Below are positions 1-8,174 of a stretch of DNA of 64,000 nt, piece by piece. The notes below the pieces were generated by a model. It did not search any database and was not told the origin of the DNA. It saw nothing but the letters and a program-made list of their open reading frames with translations. Positions within the stretch are counted from its first letter, which is position 1. Each line of letters opens with the position of its first letter. Source of the DNA: Halorussus halobius (GTDB lineage: Archaea > Halobacteriota > Halobacteria > Halobacteriales > Haladaptataceae); contig NZ_ML219773.1 of assembly GCF_004765805.1 (NCBI RefSeq), positions 186,001 through 250,000 of the forward strand. The letters are read 5' to 3'. A program made the position numbers and the translations under genes.

Positions 1-1239
1 ATGAGCGAGGAGGGCGAGCCGTCCGACAGGAAGAAGTACGAGTTCCGGAAGGTCATCGAGGACCTGAAGGACTACGAGGGGTCCGGAACTCAACTCGTCA
101 CCATCTACATCCCGGCGGACAAACAGGTCAGCGACGTGGTGGCCCACGTCACCCAGGAGCACAGCGAGGCGAGCAACATCAAGTCCAAGCAGACCCGGAC
201 CAACGTCCAGGACGCGCTGACGTCCATCAAGGACCGCCTGCGCTACTACGACACCTTCCCGCCCGAGAACGGCACGGTGCTGTTCAGCGGGGCCATCGAC
301 ACCGGCGGCGGCCGGACCGACATGATAACGAAGGTCCTGGACAGCCCGCCCGAACCCATCCAGTCGTTCCGCTACCACTGCGACTCCGAGTTTTTGACCG
401 AGCCCCTGGAGAACATGATGGCCGACAAGGGGCTGTACGGCCTCGTCGTCCTCGACCGCCGCGAGGCCAACGTCGGCTGGCTGAAGGGCAAGCGCGTCGA
501 GCCGGTCAAGTCGGCGTCGTCGCTCGTGCCGGGCAAACAGCGCAAGGGCGGCCAGTCCGCCCAGCGGTTCGCCCGCCTGCGTCTGGAGGCCATCGACAAC
601 TTCTATCAGGAGGTCGCCGAGATGGCAAACGAACTGTTCGTGCCCGAGCGCGGCGAGATGGACGGCGTGCTCGTGGGCGGCCCCTCGCCGACCAAAGACG
701 AGTTCCTCGACGGCGACTACCTCCACCACGAGATTCAGGACAAGGTCATCGGGAAGTTCGACGTGGCCTACACCGACGAGTCGGGCCTCTACGACCTCGT
801 CGACAGCGCCCAGGAGGCGCTGGCCGACGCCGAGGTGATGAAGGACAAGCGCGAGATGGAGGAGTTCTTCGCGGAGCTCAACGGCGGCGAACTCGCCACC
901 TACGGCTTCGAGCCGACCCGGCGCAACCTCGTGATGGGGTCGGTCGACCGCCTCCTGCTCAGCGAGGACCTCCGCAAGGACGTGGTGGTCTACGACTGCG
1001 GGGACCAAGAGGAGTTCGAGTTCGTCGACCAGCGCGCGGACACGCCGGCCCACACCTGCGACGACGGCTCGGAGGCCGAGGTGGCCGAGCGCGAGGACGC
1101 CATCGAGCACCTGATGAACATCGCCGACCAGCGCGGCACCGAGACCAAGTTCATCTCCACCGACTTCGAGAAGGGCGAGCAGTTGCAGTCGGCGTTCGGC
1201 GGCGTCGCCGGAATTTTGCGCTACTCGACCGGCGTGTAA
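1..1239 (+). CDS. prf1: Peptide chain release factor aRF1
   Basis: This is the archaeal class-1 release factor (412 aa), which recognises all three stop codons in the ribosomal A site and triggers peptidyl-tRNA hydrolysis. The decoding motif NIKS is at residues 59-62 and the catalytic GGQ at 183-185, followed by the C-terminal eRF1 domain that contacts partner factors. The length matches the family. The reading frame opens with ATG on the first base of the window, so its promoter is outside. It converges on the radical SAM gene, separated by a 117-base gap that contains a perfect 16-base palindrome. Confidence 0.97.
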   Translation: MSEEGEPSDRKKYEFRKVIEDLKDYEGSGTQLVTIYIPADKQVSDVVAHVTQEHSEASNIKSKQTRTNVQDALTSIKDRLRYYDTFPPENGTVLFSGAIDTGGGRTDMITKVLDSPPEPIQSFRYHCDSEFLTEPLENMMADKGLYGLVVLDRREANVGWLKGKRVEPVKSASSLVPGKQRKGGQSAQRFARLRLEAIDNFYQEVAEMANELFVPERGEMDGVLVGGPSPTKDEFLDGDYLHHEIQDKVIGKFDVAYTDESGLYDLVDSAQEALADAEVMKDKREMEEFFAELNGGELATYGFEPTRRNLVMGSVDRLLLSEDLRKDVVVYDCGDQEEFEFVDQRADTPAHTCDDGSEAEVAEREDAIEHLMNIADQRGTETKFISTDFEKGEQLQSAFGGVAGILRYSTGV

Positions 1240-1268
1240 ACTCGCGTCTCGCCCTTTGACGCCGCTCC

Positions 1269-1284
1269 GACGATTTAAATCGTC
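1269..1284. repeat. Perfect 16-base palindrome between convergent genes
   Basis: GACGATTTAAATCGTC reads the same on both strands. It lies between the 3' ends of prf1 and the convergent radical SAM gene. It could act as a two-way terminator hairpin or a protein-binding site. The function is inferred from position only. Confidence 0.5.
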
Positions 1285-1356
1285 CTTCCTCCGACGTCGA
1301 CGGTTTCTCTAGTCTCCGCGAAAAGCTGCTCGCTCACGTCCGTTCGCTCGCAGTCC

Positions 1357-2349
1357 TCACGCCAGCGGTGTGCGCTCGACGACTTGCCCGTCGTAACTCG
1401 GGTACTGCTCGACGATTTCGCCCTCCTCGACGTCGCCCTCGTCGACCATCTCTTCGAGCAGCCACCACGCTAACTCGACGTGGTCGGACTTGACGGTGTA
1501 GAACTCCTCGGGCACGCCCAGTTCCTCGAACCGCTCCTCGGCCTCCCACGTCTTGCCGTAGACCAGCGTGCCGTCGTCGGTCACGTCGTCGAACGCCCGG
1601 CGGACGTTCCGGGCCATGCGCTTGAGCCGGTTGCGGTGCTGGGCGGCGTCCTTGAACACGGAGGTACAGAAGTAGACGCGCTCGTGGTCGCCCATCTCGT
1701 CGAGAATCTCCTTCGAGCCTTCCACCGCGCTCATGTGGCCGTCCTGGAGTTCGTAGCCCTCCTCTTGCATCCGGCGGAAGTTCCCATCGCTCATCTCGAA
1801 CTCGTTGATGTTGCAGAAGTCGGCCGCGCCCTCGTCGAGGAAGTCGAGGAACTCCCGTTCGGCCCGGATGCCCGGAATCTCGAACGCGGGGGTCAACCCC
1901 TCCTCGCGGGCGACGTAGAGGATGTCCTCCCACTCGGTGCCGTGGAGGTCGCCCCACTGTTCGAGCGGCGGGTGGAACCGAATCTCGTCGAGGCCGGCCT
2001 CCGAGAGCCGCCGCATGTTCTCGCGCCCGCCCGTGATGCCGGTGTAGAGGTGGGTGTGATGGTCCTCGCCGAACTCGTCTTTGAGGAGCCGGAGGTACCG
2101 GCAGGTCTTGGCCATCGCCTCCTGCGGTTCGCCGCCCGTGATGGAGGTCCCGAGCGCGTCCATGCGCTTGGCTTCCTCGATGACGTCCTCGTCGGACTCG
2201 ACCTGCCGCTCGTTGGCGTAGACGTCGGTGACGTTCTTGCGGTTCTCGCCGAGCGGACAGTAGAAACAGTCGCGCTGGTCGCAGTAGCCGTAGACGAACA
2301 GCACCATCTTGCCCCCTTTGGCGCACTGTTCGCAGCCCTTCGAGATCAT
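1357..2349 (-). CDS. Radical SAM protein, COG2108-like
   Basis: A 330-aa radical SAM protein resembling the archaeal COG2108 group (related to pyruvate formate-lyase activating enzyme); the substrate is unknown. The cluster-binding cysteines are C23, C28 and C31 (CDQRDCFYC), giving CX4CX2C rather than the usual CX3CX2C. An extra CEQC pair lies at residues 6-9. The SAM-binding 'GGEP' motif follows (SITGGEPQEA). A TATA-like GCTTTTTGAAG lies about 30 bases before the ATG, suggesting a leaderless mRNA. It is divergent from the DUF373 gene. The family call is good; no specific role can be given. Confidence 0.85.
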   Translation of the reverse strand: MISKGCEQCAKGGKMVLFVYGYCDQRDCFYCPLGENRKNVTDVYANERQVESDEDVIEEAKRMDALGTSITGGEPQEAMAKTCRYLRLLKDEFGEDHHTHLYTGITGGRENMRRLSEAGLDEIRFHPPLEQWGDLHGTEWEDILYVAREEGLTPAFEIPGIRAEREFLDFLDEGAADFCNINEFEMSDGNFRRMQEEGYELQDGHMSAVEGSKEILDEMGDHERVYFCTSVFKDAAQHRNRLKRMARNVRRAFDDVTDDGTLVYGKTWEAEERFEELGVPEEFYTVKSDHVELAWWLLEEMVDEGDVEEGEIVEQYPSYDGQVVERTPLA

Positions 2350-2476
2350 TCGTTACGCGTGTTACCGGCTCAGGCTTCAAAAAGCGCACGGAACGGGATA
2401 GTCCGATGCCCGTCCGATTCCGACCTCCTCGCACCGTCCCGAAAAGAGTTAAACCCCGGACGCATAGGCCCGCACG

Positions 2477-3580
2477 ATGCTGCTGGTCCTGTGCGTGGAC
2501 CTCGACGACGACCTCGGTCGCAAGACCGACTTCGACACGCCAGTCGTCGGCCGCGACGAGGTCGAAGACGCCGCCGTGTCCCTCGCCACCGCCGACCCCG
2601 AGGACAGCGACGTGAACGTGCTGTTCGAGGGCGTCCACCTCGCCGACCGCATCGAGGACGAGACCGTCGAAGTCGCCGTGGTGACCGGCGAGGAGGGCGG
2701 CGACGTGGCCGCCAACCGGGCGGTCGGCGACGAGGTCGACGAGGTGCTGGCGGGCCTCTCGACCAGCGAGGAGGTCCGCGCGGTCGTGGTCACCGACGGC
2801 GCGCAGGACGAGAGCGTGATTCCGGTCGTCCGGTCGCGGGTCCCCATCGACGGCGTGCGCCGCGTGGTCGTCCGGCAGGCCCAGGACCTCGAATCGATGT
2901 ACTACACCATCAAGCAGGTGCTCGACGACCCCGAGACGCGCGGCACCATCCTCGTCCCGCTGGGCATCCTGTTGCTCATCTACCCGCTGGCAATCGTCTC
3001 GGACGCGGTGGGCCTGCCCGGCGGCGCGGTGTTCGGCATCACGTCCGGGCTGCTCGGACTCTACGTCCTCGGCCGGGGACTGGGTGTCGAGCGGTTCCTC
3101 GACCGGGCGGCCGAGCAGGCCAGAAACAGCCTCTACGCCGGCCGGGTCACGCTCATCACTTACGTCGTCGCGGCCGCACTGTTGGTCATCGGCGGGGTTC
3201 GCGGGGCCGAGACGCTCGAAGTGGTCCAGCGCGAGGCGACCGAGCCCATCGGCCCGCTCCGCGTCCTCGCCGCGCTGGTGTACGGGGCCGTGACGTGGTT
3301 CACCGCCGCCGGCATCACCACCAGCCTCGGCCAGATCACCGACGAGTATCTGGCCGACCGCTTCCGGTGGCGCTACCTCAACGCGCCGTTCTACGTCCTC
3401 TCCATCGCGGTGGTCCTCCACGCCATCAGCGCCTACTTCCTCCAGCGGGTGCCCCTCGAACTCCCCCGGCTGACCTACCTCGCGGTGACCCTGACCGCCG
3501 GTACCCTGCTGGGGCTGACGAGCACGCTCGCGTTCGCCATCGCGGAGTCGCGTCGGTCCGCGCGCGCGGAGCCGAGTTGA
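2477..3580 (+). CDS. DUF373 family membrane protein
   Basis: A 367-aa protein with an N-terminal soluble domain (about residues 1-150, beginning MLLVLCVDLDDDLG, a DUF373 hallmark) followed by about six hydrophobic segments from residue 155 to 355. DUF373 proteins are archaeal membrane proteins of unknown function. A TATA-like AGAGTTAAACC lies about 27 bases upstream of the ATG. The stop codon is eight bases from the stop of the convergent prenyl synthase gene, so the two genes are packed tail to tail. Confidence 0.8.
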   Translation: MLLVLCVDLDDDLGRKTDFDTPVVGRDEVEDAAVSLATADPEDSDVNVLFEGVHLADRIEDETVEVAVVTGEEGGDVAANRAVGDEVDEVLAGLSTSEEVRAVVVTDGAQDESVIPVVRSRVPIDGVRRVVVRQAQDLESMYYTIKQVLDDPETRGTILVPLGILLLIYPLAIVSDAVGLPGGAVFGITSGLLGLYVLGRGLGVERFLDRAAEQARNSLYAGRVTLITYVVAAALLVIGGVRGAETLEVVQREATEPIGPLRVLAALVYGAVTWFTAAGITTSLGQITDEYLADRFRWRYLNAPFYVLSIAVVLHAISAYFLQRVPLELPRLTYLAVTLTAGTLLGLTSTLAFAIAESRRSARAEPS

Positions 3581-3588
3581 ACCAGAAG

Positions 3589-4431
3589 TCAGTGCTCGCG
3601 GGTCACCACGAACGCCGCCAGATCGCGGAGGTACTCGGTGGCGGTGGGGTCGGACGTCTCGGCGCGGTCGAGCGCGGCCAGCGCGCCCTCGGACTCCTCG
3701 CGGGCGAGCGCGTCGGCCTGCTCGGCGTCGAGGTCGGTCACCTGCACGATAGAGGGCCGGCCCATCTCGGCGTCCTGACCCGTGGGCTTGCCGAGGTCGT
3801 CGGCGTCGGCCGTGGCGTCGAGCACGTCGTCGCGTATCTGGAACGCGACGCCGACCTTCTCGGCGTACTCGCCGAACGCCTCGACCGTGGCGGGGTCGGC
3901 GTCCGCGGCGATAGCGCCCAGCTCGGCGGCGGCCCGGAACAGCGCGCCGGTCTTCCGGCGGGCCAGTTCCATGTACTCCTCGCGGTTCGCGGGGCTGGCG
4001 ACCAGTTCCGTGGCCTCGCCTTCCCCCAACTCGACCATCGCGTCCGCGACCGCCTCCATCGCGCGCGGGTCGGGCGAGAACAGCTCGAAGGCTTCGCCGA
4101 TTAGGCCGTCGCTGGCGACGATGGCGGGCGAGTAGCCGAACTCGGCCCACGCGCTCGGGCTCCCCCGTCGGGTGTCCGACCGGTCGATGATGTCGTCGAC
4201 GACCAGCGAGGCGTCGTGAACGAGCTCCACCCCCACCGCGAAGTCGACGGCGTCCTCGGGGTCGCCTCCGGCAGCCTCACACGAGAGCACCGTGACGGTC
4301 GGCCGGACGCGCTTGCCCCCCGACAGCGCGACGTGGCGGACCTCCTCGGCGAGCTCCGTCGGTTCGACCCGGTCGAGCACGCGTTCGAGGCGCTCCTCGA
4401 CCAGCGCGCGCCGGGACTCGGGATGCTCCAT
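3589..4431 (-). CDS. Polyprenyl diphosphate synthase (GGPP/FPP type)
   Basis: A trans-isoprenyl diphosphate synthase of 280 aa that condenses isopentenyl diphosphate with allylic diphosphates for archaeal lipids, quinones or carotenoids. The first aspartate-rich motif is DDIID at residues 79-83 and the second is DDVLD at 201-205. The N-terminal GGKRVRP (38-44) binds IPP. It is shorter than the usual haloarchaeal GGPP synthase (about 340 aa), so it may be a paralogue with a different chain length. The TATA-like CACCTACTTTTTC about 30 bases before the ATG closely matches the promoter of the protease gene at 6789-8078. Confidence 0.88.
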   Translation of the reverse strand: MEHPESRRALVEERLERVLDRVEPTELAEEVRHVALSGGKRVRPTVTVLSCEAAGGDPEDAVDFAVGVELVHDASLVVDDIIDRSDTRRGSPSAWAEFGYSPAIVASDGLIGEAFELFSPDPRAMEAVADAMVELGEGEATELVASPANREEYMELARRKTGALFRAAAELGAIAADADPATVEAFGEYAEKVGVAFQIRDDVLDATADADDLGKPTGQDAEMGRPSIVQVTDLDAEQADALAREESEGALAALDRAETSDPTATEYLRDLAAFVVTREH

Positions 4432-4510
4432 CGGCCCGTACTCGGACCCGGTCGAAAAAGTAGGTGACGAATCTCCCGAGTCGGAAGCCCCTTCGGTCGC
4501 CGCCGCCGTA

Positions 4511-4528
4511 GCTTAAATCCCGGGTTAA
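4511..4528. promoter_or_regulatory. Inverted repeat upstream of surface-protein gene
   Basis: CTTAA and TTAAG arms (4511-4515 and 4524-4528) flank ATCCCGGG. The site lies just before a TATA-like AGCTTTTTGGG (about 4539-4549) in the divergent region between the prenyl synthase and surface-protein genes. A related sequence on the minus strand (GATTAAATCCGGATTGAAG) lies in the promoter of the HTH gene at 6081-6695. It is a possible operator, by inference. Confidence 0.35.
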
Positions 4529-4572
4529 GGTAACGTGACAGCTTTTTGGGTAGCCCCCGTCTCTCGACGTGC

Positions 4573-4659
4573 ATGTCCCCGACGCAACCGACGTACGACG
4601 ACGCATCGCCGCCCTCCGACTATCGACGACGCGAGCCGACGGGGGTGAACGGATGCTGA
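4573..4659 (+). other. Upstream ORF overlapping surface-protein start (28 codons)
   Basis: An ATG at 4573 opens a 28-codon frame ending TGA at 4657-4659, seven bases into the overlapping start of the surface-protein gene (ATG 4653). The TATA-like box at about 4539-4549 places the transcript start near 4570, so this ORF would be at the very 5' end of the mRNA. An alternative is that the main gene itself starts at GTG 4569, in which case this ORF is incidental. Confidence 0.3.
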
Positions 4660-6050
4660 GGTCGCGAACGCCCGTCGTGGCCCTCGCCGTGGTCGCGGCC
4701 GTGCTCGCGACCACGTCGGTCGCAGCCGCCGCCCCGGCGACACCGCTCGCGGAACCGACGACTGGCGACCCCGTCGCGGACGCGGCCGACGCCGCCTCGG
4801 CGCTTAGCGGAACCGCTTCGCAGTGGTCGAACAACACCACGATAGTCAGCGACGGCGACGAGCCGACCCTCCAGTCCGCGCCCGACCAGACGATTCGCGG
4901 CGAGACGTCGGTCGACCCCGACACCGAGGTCGTCGTCGTCCTCGAAGGGCCGACCTTCTACAAGTCGGCCACGACGACGGTGACCGACCGGGGGACGTTC
5001 GCCGCCTCGTTCGACCTGAGCAGCCTCTCGTCCGGCGTGACGGTCGGCGTGTCGGCGAAGACCGACCCGGCGAACGGCTCCGGGACCAAGCTCGTGGCGA
5101 CGACCGGTTACATCGGCTGCGACGACGACGACTGCCGCTCCGACGCGGGCGACGGCGAGACGACCGTCGACGCCAACGCGACCGACGTCCAGTCCATCAC
5201 GGAGGTCACGCAGGGCCGCGTCGCCTCCATCGACGTGTCGTTCGGCGACGCCGACGCACTCACCGTCTCCATCGGCGGCCCCTCGGTCAACTACGTCGTC
5301 AACGGGACCGTCCACGACGAGGACGGCGACGGGCGGGCGACCGTCCTGTTCTACACCGGCCGGGCCGGGACCGACGCGCCCACGCTGGGCGTCCTCGACG
5401 CCGGCCAGCGCCGCGTCGTCGAGGCGAGCGCCGAGACCTCGCTCGACTCGCCGCTCGCGCCGACCGTCTACGAGGTGAGCCTGCATCCAGGGACGGACGC
5501 GACTGGCGACGTAGCGTCCAGAGGTCAGGTCGTCGTCTTCGAGGAGGCTCAATCGTCCGCCGCGTCGGCGAACGCCTCCATCGTCACCGAGGGCGGGGAG
5601 TTGGTCCTCCAGCCCGAGACGAACCAGACGATTCGCGGCGAAACCGACCTCGAACCGGGAACCGAGGTGAGCGTGAACGTCGAGGGCGAGCGATTCCTGA
5701 CGACGTCCGTCGCCACCATTGCGGAGGACGGCACGTTCGAGTCGACCGTCGACCTGTCCGGCCAAGAGGGCGAACGCCTGGAGGTCAGCGTCCGCCACGA
5801 CGACGCGACGCTGGCCGCAGCCGAGGGACGAGTCGCCTGTGCGGGCGATTGCGAAACGCCGACCGACGCCGAGGACGGGAGCGGTTCCGATGCGACGACC
5901 GTGACCACCGACGTTTCGAACCCGGACCCGGGTACGCCGAGCACCGACGACTCCGGGTCACAGTTCCTCGACGGCGTCGGCATGATAGCGCTCGGCGGCG
6001 TGCTGGCGGTCGCCGGCATCGGCGTCGTACTCGGCCTGTTCCGGAACTAG
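4653..6050 (+). CDS. Secreted BGTF-type surface protein with C-terminal anchor
   Basis: A 465-aa secreted protein. An N-terminal signal peptide (residues 1-25, RSRTPVVALAVVAAVLATTS) leads to two related modules, each with a Q-T-I-R-G-E-T core (about residues 75-160 and 325-405), typical of haloarchaeal surface-layer-associated 'BGTF surface domain' proteins. Each module ends near a cysteine pair (CDDDDC and CAGDC). A Thr/Ser/Asp-rich stalk and a C-terminal hydrophobic helix (FLDGVGMIALGGVLAVAGIG) with a short tail follow. ATG 4653 was chosen because GGGGGTGA lies four bases before it and the signal peptide follows at once; GTG 4569 would add 28 residues. Confidence 0.75.
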   Translation: MLRSRTPVVALAVVAAVLATTSVAAAAPATPLAEPTTGDPVADAADAASALSGTASQWSNNTTIVSDGDEPTLQSAPDQTIRGETSVDPDTEVVVVLEGPTFYKSATTTVTDRGTFAASFDLSSLSSGVTVGVSAKTDPANGSGTKLVATTGYIGCDDDDCRSDAGDGETTVDANATDVQSITEVTQGRVASIDVSFGDADALTVSIGGPSVNYVVNGTVHDEDGDGRATVLFYTGRAGTDAPTLGVLDAGQRRVVEASAETSLDSPLAPTVYEVSLHPGTDATGDVASRGQVVVFEEAQSSAASANASIVTEGGELVLQPETNQTIRGETDLEPGTEVSVNVEGERFLTTSVATIAEDGTFESTVDLSGQEGERLEVSVRHDDATLAAAEGRVACAGDCETPTDAEDGSGSDATTVTTDVSNPDPGTPSTDDSGSQFLDGVGMIALGGVLAVAGIGVVLGLFRN

Positions 6051-6080
6051 GCCGACCGTCCTCTTCTCTTTCGCGTCCGC

Positions 6081-6695
6081 CTACCGGTCCATCGCGAGCG
6101 CCGCGACCGCGACCACGACCAGACAGCCACAGAAGAAGACCACGCCCGGCTCCGCGAGGTCGAACACGAACCACGCGATGGTCTCGCTCGCGGTCGTCGC
6201 GTCGGCGGACGGACTCGCCGGTCCCACCGCGTCGGTCCGACCGATTGCCGGGCTGGCGAGCCGCTCGACGCCCGACTGGACCAGCAGGCTGGCGGCCGCG
6301 AGGATGCCGAGTCCGCCGACCACGTCGGCCAGCGAGCGCCGGATCTGCGGCCGGATGTCGCGGTCGCCCACCAGCACGAGCGGGTCGGTCGCGGGCGCGT
6401 ACACCGTCATCTCGTTGCCCTTCTCGGAGTAGCGGGTGCCGACCCCCTCGACGAGCCCGGCCTCCTCCAGCGTCGAGAGGTGGTAGTGGAGGTTCTGGAC
6501 CGAGGTGTCCACGCGGTCGGCGATCTCCGAGGGGGTTCCCGGCGACTCGAACAGGGTCCGGTACACCTCCCGACGGGTGTCGGGGCCGAGCGCGTCGAGC
6601 ACGTCGTCGGTCTCCTCGCCCTCGACGTCGAGGACGCGCAACTGCTCGTCGCTGCCCGCCGTCCGGTCCTGTACCCGTTCGATGAGTCCCGACAT
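6081..6695 (-). CDS. Membrane-anchored winged-helix (ArsR-like) regulator
   Basis: A 204-aa protein with an N-terminal winged HTH (about residues 30-95: TRREVYRTLF, SEIADRVDTSVQNLHYHLSTL), then the segment YSEKGNEMTVYAPATDPLV, then two hydrophobic segments (about 122-142 and 170-200). This suggests a DNA-binding domain tethered to the membrane. A paralogue with the same layout and the same YSEKG-EMTVYAPA segment is at 54369-55025. It converges with the surface-protein gene. The 5' leader is about 45 bases or longer, with a palindrome at 6756-6765. The signal sensed is unknown. Confidence 0.8.
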   Translation of the reverse strand: MSGLIERVQDRTAGSDEQLRVLDVEGEETDDVLDALGPDTRREVYRTLFESPGTPSEIADRVDTSVQNLHYHLSTLEEAGLVEGVGTRYSEKGNEMTVYAPATDPLVLVGDRDIRPQIRRSLADVVGGLGILAAASLLVQSGVERLASPAIGRTDAVGPASPSADATTASETIAWFVFDLAEPGVVFFCGCLVVVAVAALAMDR

Positions 6696-6755
6696 GGTTC
6701 CTCGGTCTCCGGGGTCGTCTGCGCAACCGCGCCACTAAGTCCTGTCCATAGCTTC

Positions 6756-6765
6756 AATCCGGATT
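6756..6765. promoter_or_regulatory. AATCCGGATT palindrome in HTH gene promoter
   Basis: A perfect ten-base palindrome, extended by TT and AA outside one mismatch on each side. It overlaps the likely TATA element (GATTAAATCC on the minus strand) of the HTH gene that starts at 6695. The sequence resembles the inverted repeat at 4511-4528, so both could bind one regulator. This is inference. Confidence 0.35.
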
Positions 6766-6788
6766 TAATCGACCGGTCCCGCGCCGGC

Positions 6789-8078
6789 TCATCCGGTCGC
6801 GTTCGCCGCGCCGCCGACGGCCCGCTCGGGGGCGACCCGACCGTGACCGGCCGCCGGGTCGACGCCGCCCTCGTCCGCGCCGAGTGCGGTCGCTTCGAGC
6901 CGGCGCTCGACCTGCGCGGGCGAGAGGCCGGGGTTCGCGTCGAGGACCAGCGCCGACACGCCGCCGGCGTACGCGCTCGCGGCCGACGAGCCGACGAATC
7001 CCTCCACGTCGGCGACGCCGGGGCGACTGGGGGCCACCACGTCGACGCCCGCTCGCCCGTCGGGAGTCGGCCCGCGAGAGCTGAACGGCTCGACGCGGTC
7101 GAGACGCCCGTCGTACGCGCCGACCGACACTGCCGCGGGGGCGCTCGCCGGTGCGACTACACTCCCGTTCGGCCGGAGGTGCTGGAAGCGGTGGGTCGGC
7201 GAGGACAGCCGGAGGCGGGCGTCCGTCGCGTTCGCCGGGCCGGTGACGGTCACGAAGTAGGTCCCCGACTGGACGCGGGCAACGATGCGCTCGTTCGGCA
7301 CGTCGTCGCCGGCGTAGGGGCGGGAGCGCGCCACCAGCCTGGTGTCGTCGCCGTCGGTCCAGTAGAGTTCGGCGGTGTAGTCGGTCCCCCGGCCGGCGTC
7401 GTCCCACGACAGCCAGACCGTCACGTCGCGGTCGTCGCCCCGGAGGTAGTTGCGCGCGTTCCCGCCGAACGACAGGACGCCGTTCTCGACCGTCCGATAC
7501 CGTCCCGCCCAGTGGCCCCGCGCGAGGTTCCCGGACGGGGCGACGAAGACGACGCCCGCCTCGGTGGCGTTGGCCGCGACCTCGGCGACCCGCGAGGTGC
7601 CGTCGCCCGGCGTCCCGTAGAACGACGCCGGCGCGACCACGACGTCGACGTCCTCGGCGACGAGCCACTCGACCGCGCGCTCGTAGCCCTCGGGCGAGTC
7701 GAACGTCGCCAGATACAGGTCGGCGTCGGGCGCGACCCGTGCGACCGTCTCGGCCGCCGCCGTGCCGTGGTCGGTGGTGTCGTCGTCGATCGACCCGCCG
7801 GACTCGAAGGCTCGGGCGTCGGCGACTCGCCCGTCGAGCGCGCTCGCGTCGGCGTCGAACCCGGTCACGTCGACCACGCCCACCGTCACGTTCTCGCCGG
7901 TGATTCCGGCGGCGTGAACTGTCGACACGTTCGGGTCGACCGACGCGACCCGTGTCGCGTTCGCCGACTGTCCGGCGTCGGCCGACAGCGACACCGCGAG
8001 CAGGCCGAGGCTTCCGGCGAGGACGAACACGCCGAGCGCGGCTATCGCTAGCACGCGTCGGGAACGGGAGGGCTCCAT
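6789..8078 (-). CDS. Subtilisin-like (S8) serine protease, membrane-anchored or secreted
   Basis: A 429-aa protein with an N-terminal hydrophobic segment (residues 8-32), then a peptidase S8 domain. The likely catalytic triad is D70 (VGVVD), H104 (DHGTAA) and S365 (FVGSSAAS), with oxyanion Asn N184 (APSGN). The usual GTSMAAP serine motif is degenerate (GSSAASA) but keeps the serine. Between Asn and Ser is an inserted beta-rich stretch (about 205-295) resembling a pre-peptidase-type domain. The TATA-like CACCTACTTTTCC lies about 30 bases upstream of the ATG. Activity is likely but the substrate is unknown. Confidence 0.8.
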   Translation of the reverse strand: MEPSRSRRVLAIAALGVFVLAGSLGLLAVSLSADAGQSANATRVASVDPNVSTVHAAGITGENVTVGVVDVTGFDADASALDGRVADARAFESGGSIDDDTTDHGTAAAETVARVAPDADLYLATFDSPEGYERAVEWLVAEDVDVVVAPASFYGTPGDGTSRVAEVAANATEAGVVFVAPSGNLARGHWAGRYRTVENGVLSFGGNARNYLRGDDRDVTVWLSWDDAGRGTDYTAELYWTDGDDTRLVARSRPYAGDDVPNERIVARVQSGTYFVTVTGPANATDARLRLSSPTHRFQHLRPNGSVVAPASAPAAVSVGAYDGRLDRVEPFSSRGPTPDGRAGVDVVAPSRPGVADVEGFVGSSAASAYAGGVSALVLDANPGLSPAQVERRLEATALGADEGGVDPAAGHGRVAPERAVGGAANATG

Positions 8079-8174
8079 CGTCGGCCAGTCCGAGGCGGTC
8101 GGAAAAGTAGGTGGCGATAGCGCGGGACGTCTCGGCTCCGCGAACCCAAAGCGCCGACGAAAGGAACCGCTTCG

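Noticed and set aside
1334-4150. Very long frames opposite or across several genes (938 and 874 codons)
   Set aside because: They overlap real genes with clear motifs and are Arg/Gly/His-rich, the usual antisense artefact of GC-rich haloarchaeal DNA.
6741-6749. Four-codon upstream ORF (MDRT) before the HTH gene at 6695
   Set aside because: Too short and not well spaced from the TATA element; does not overlap the main start.
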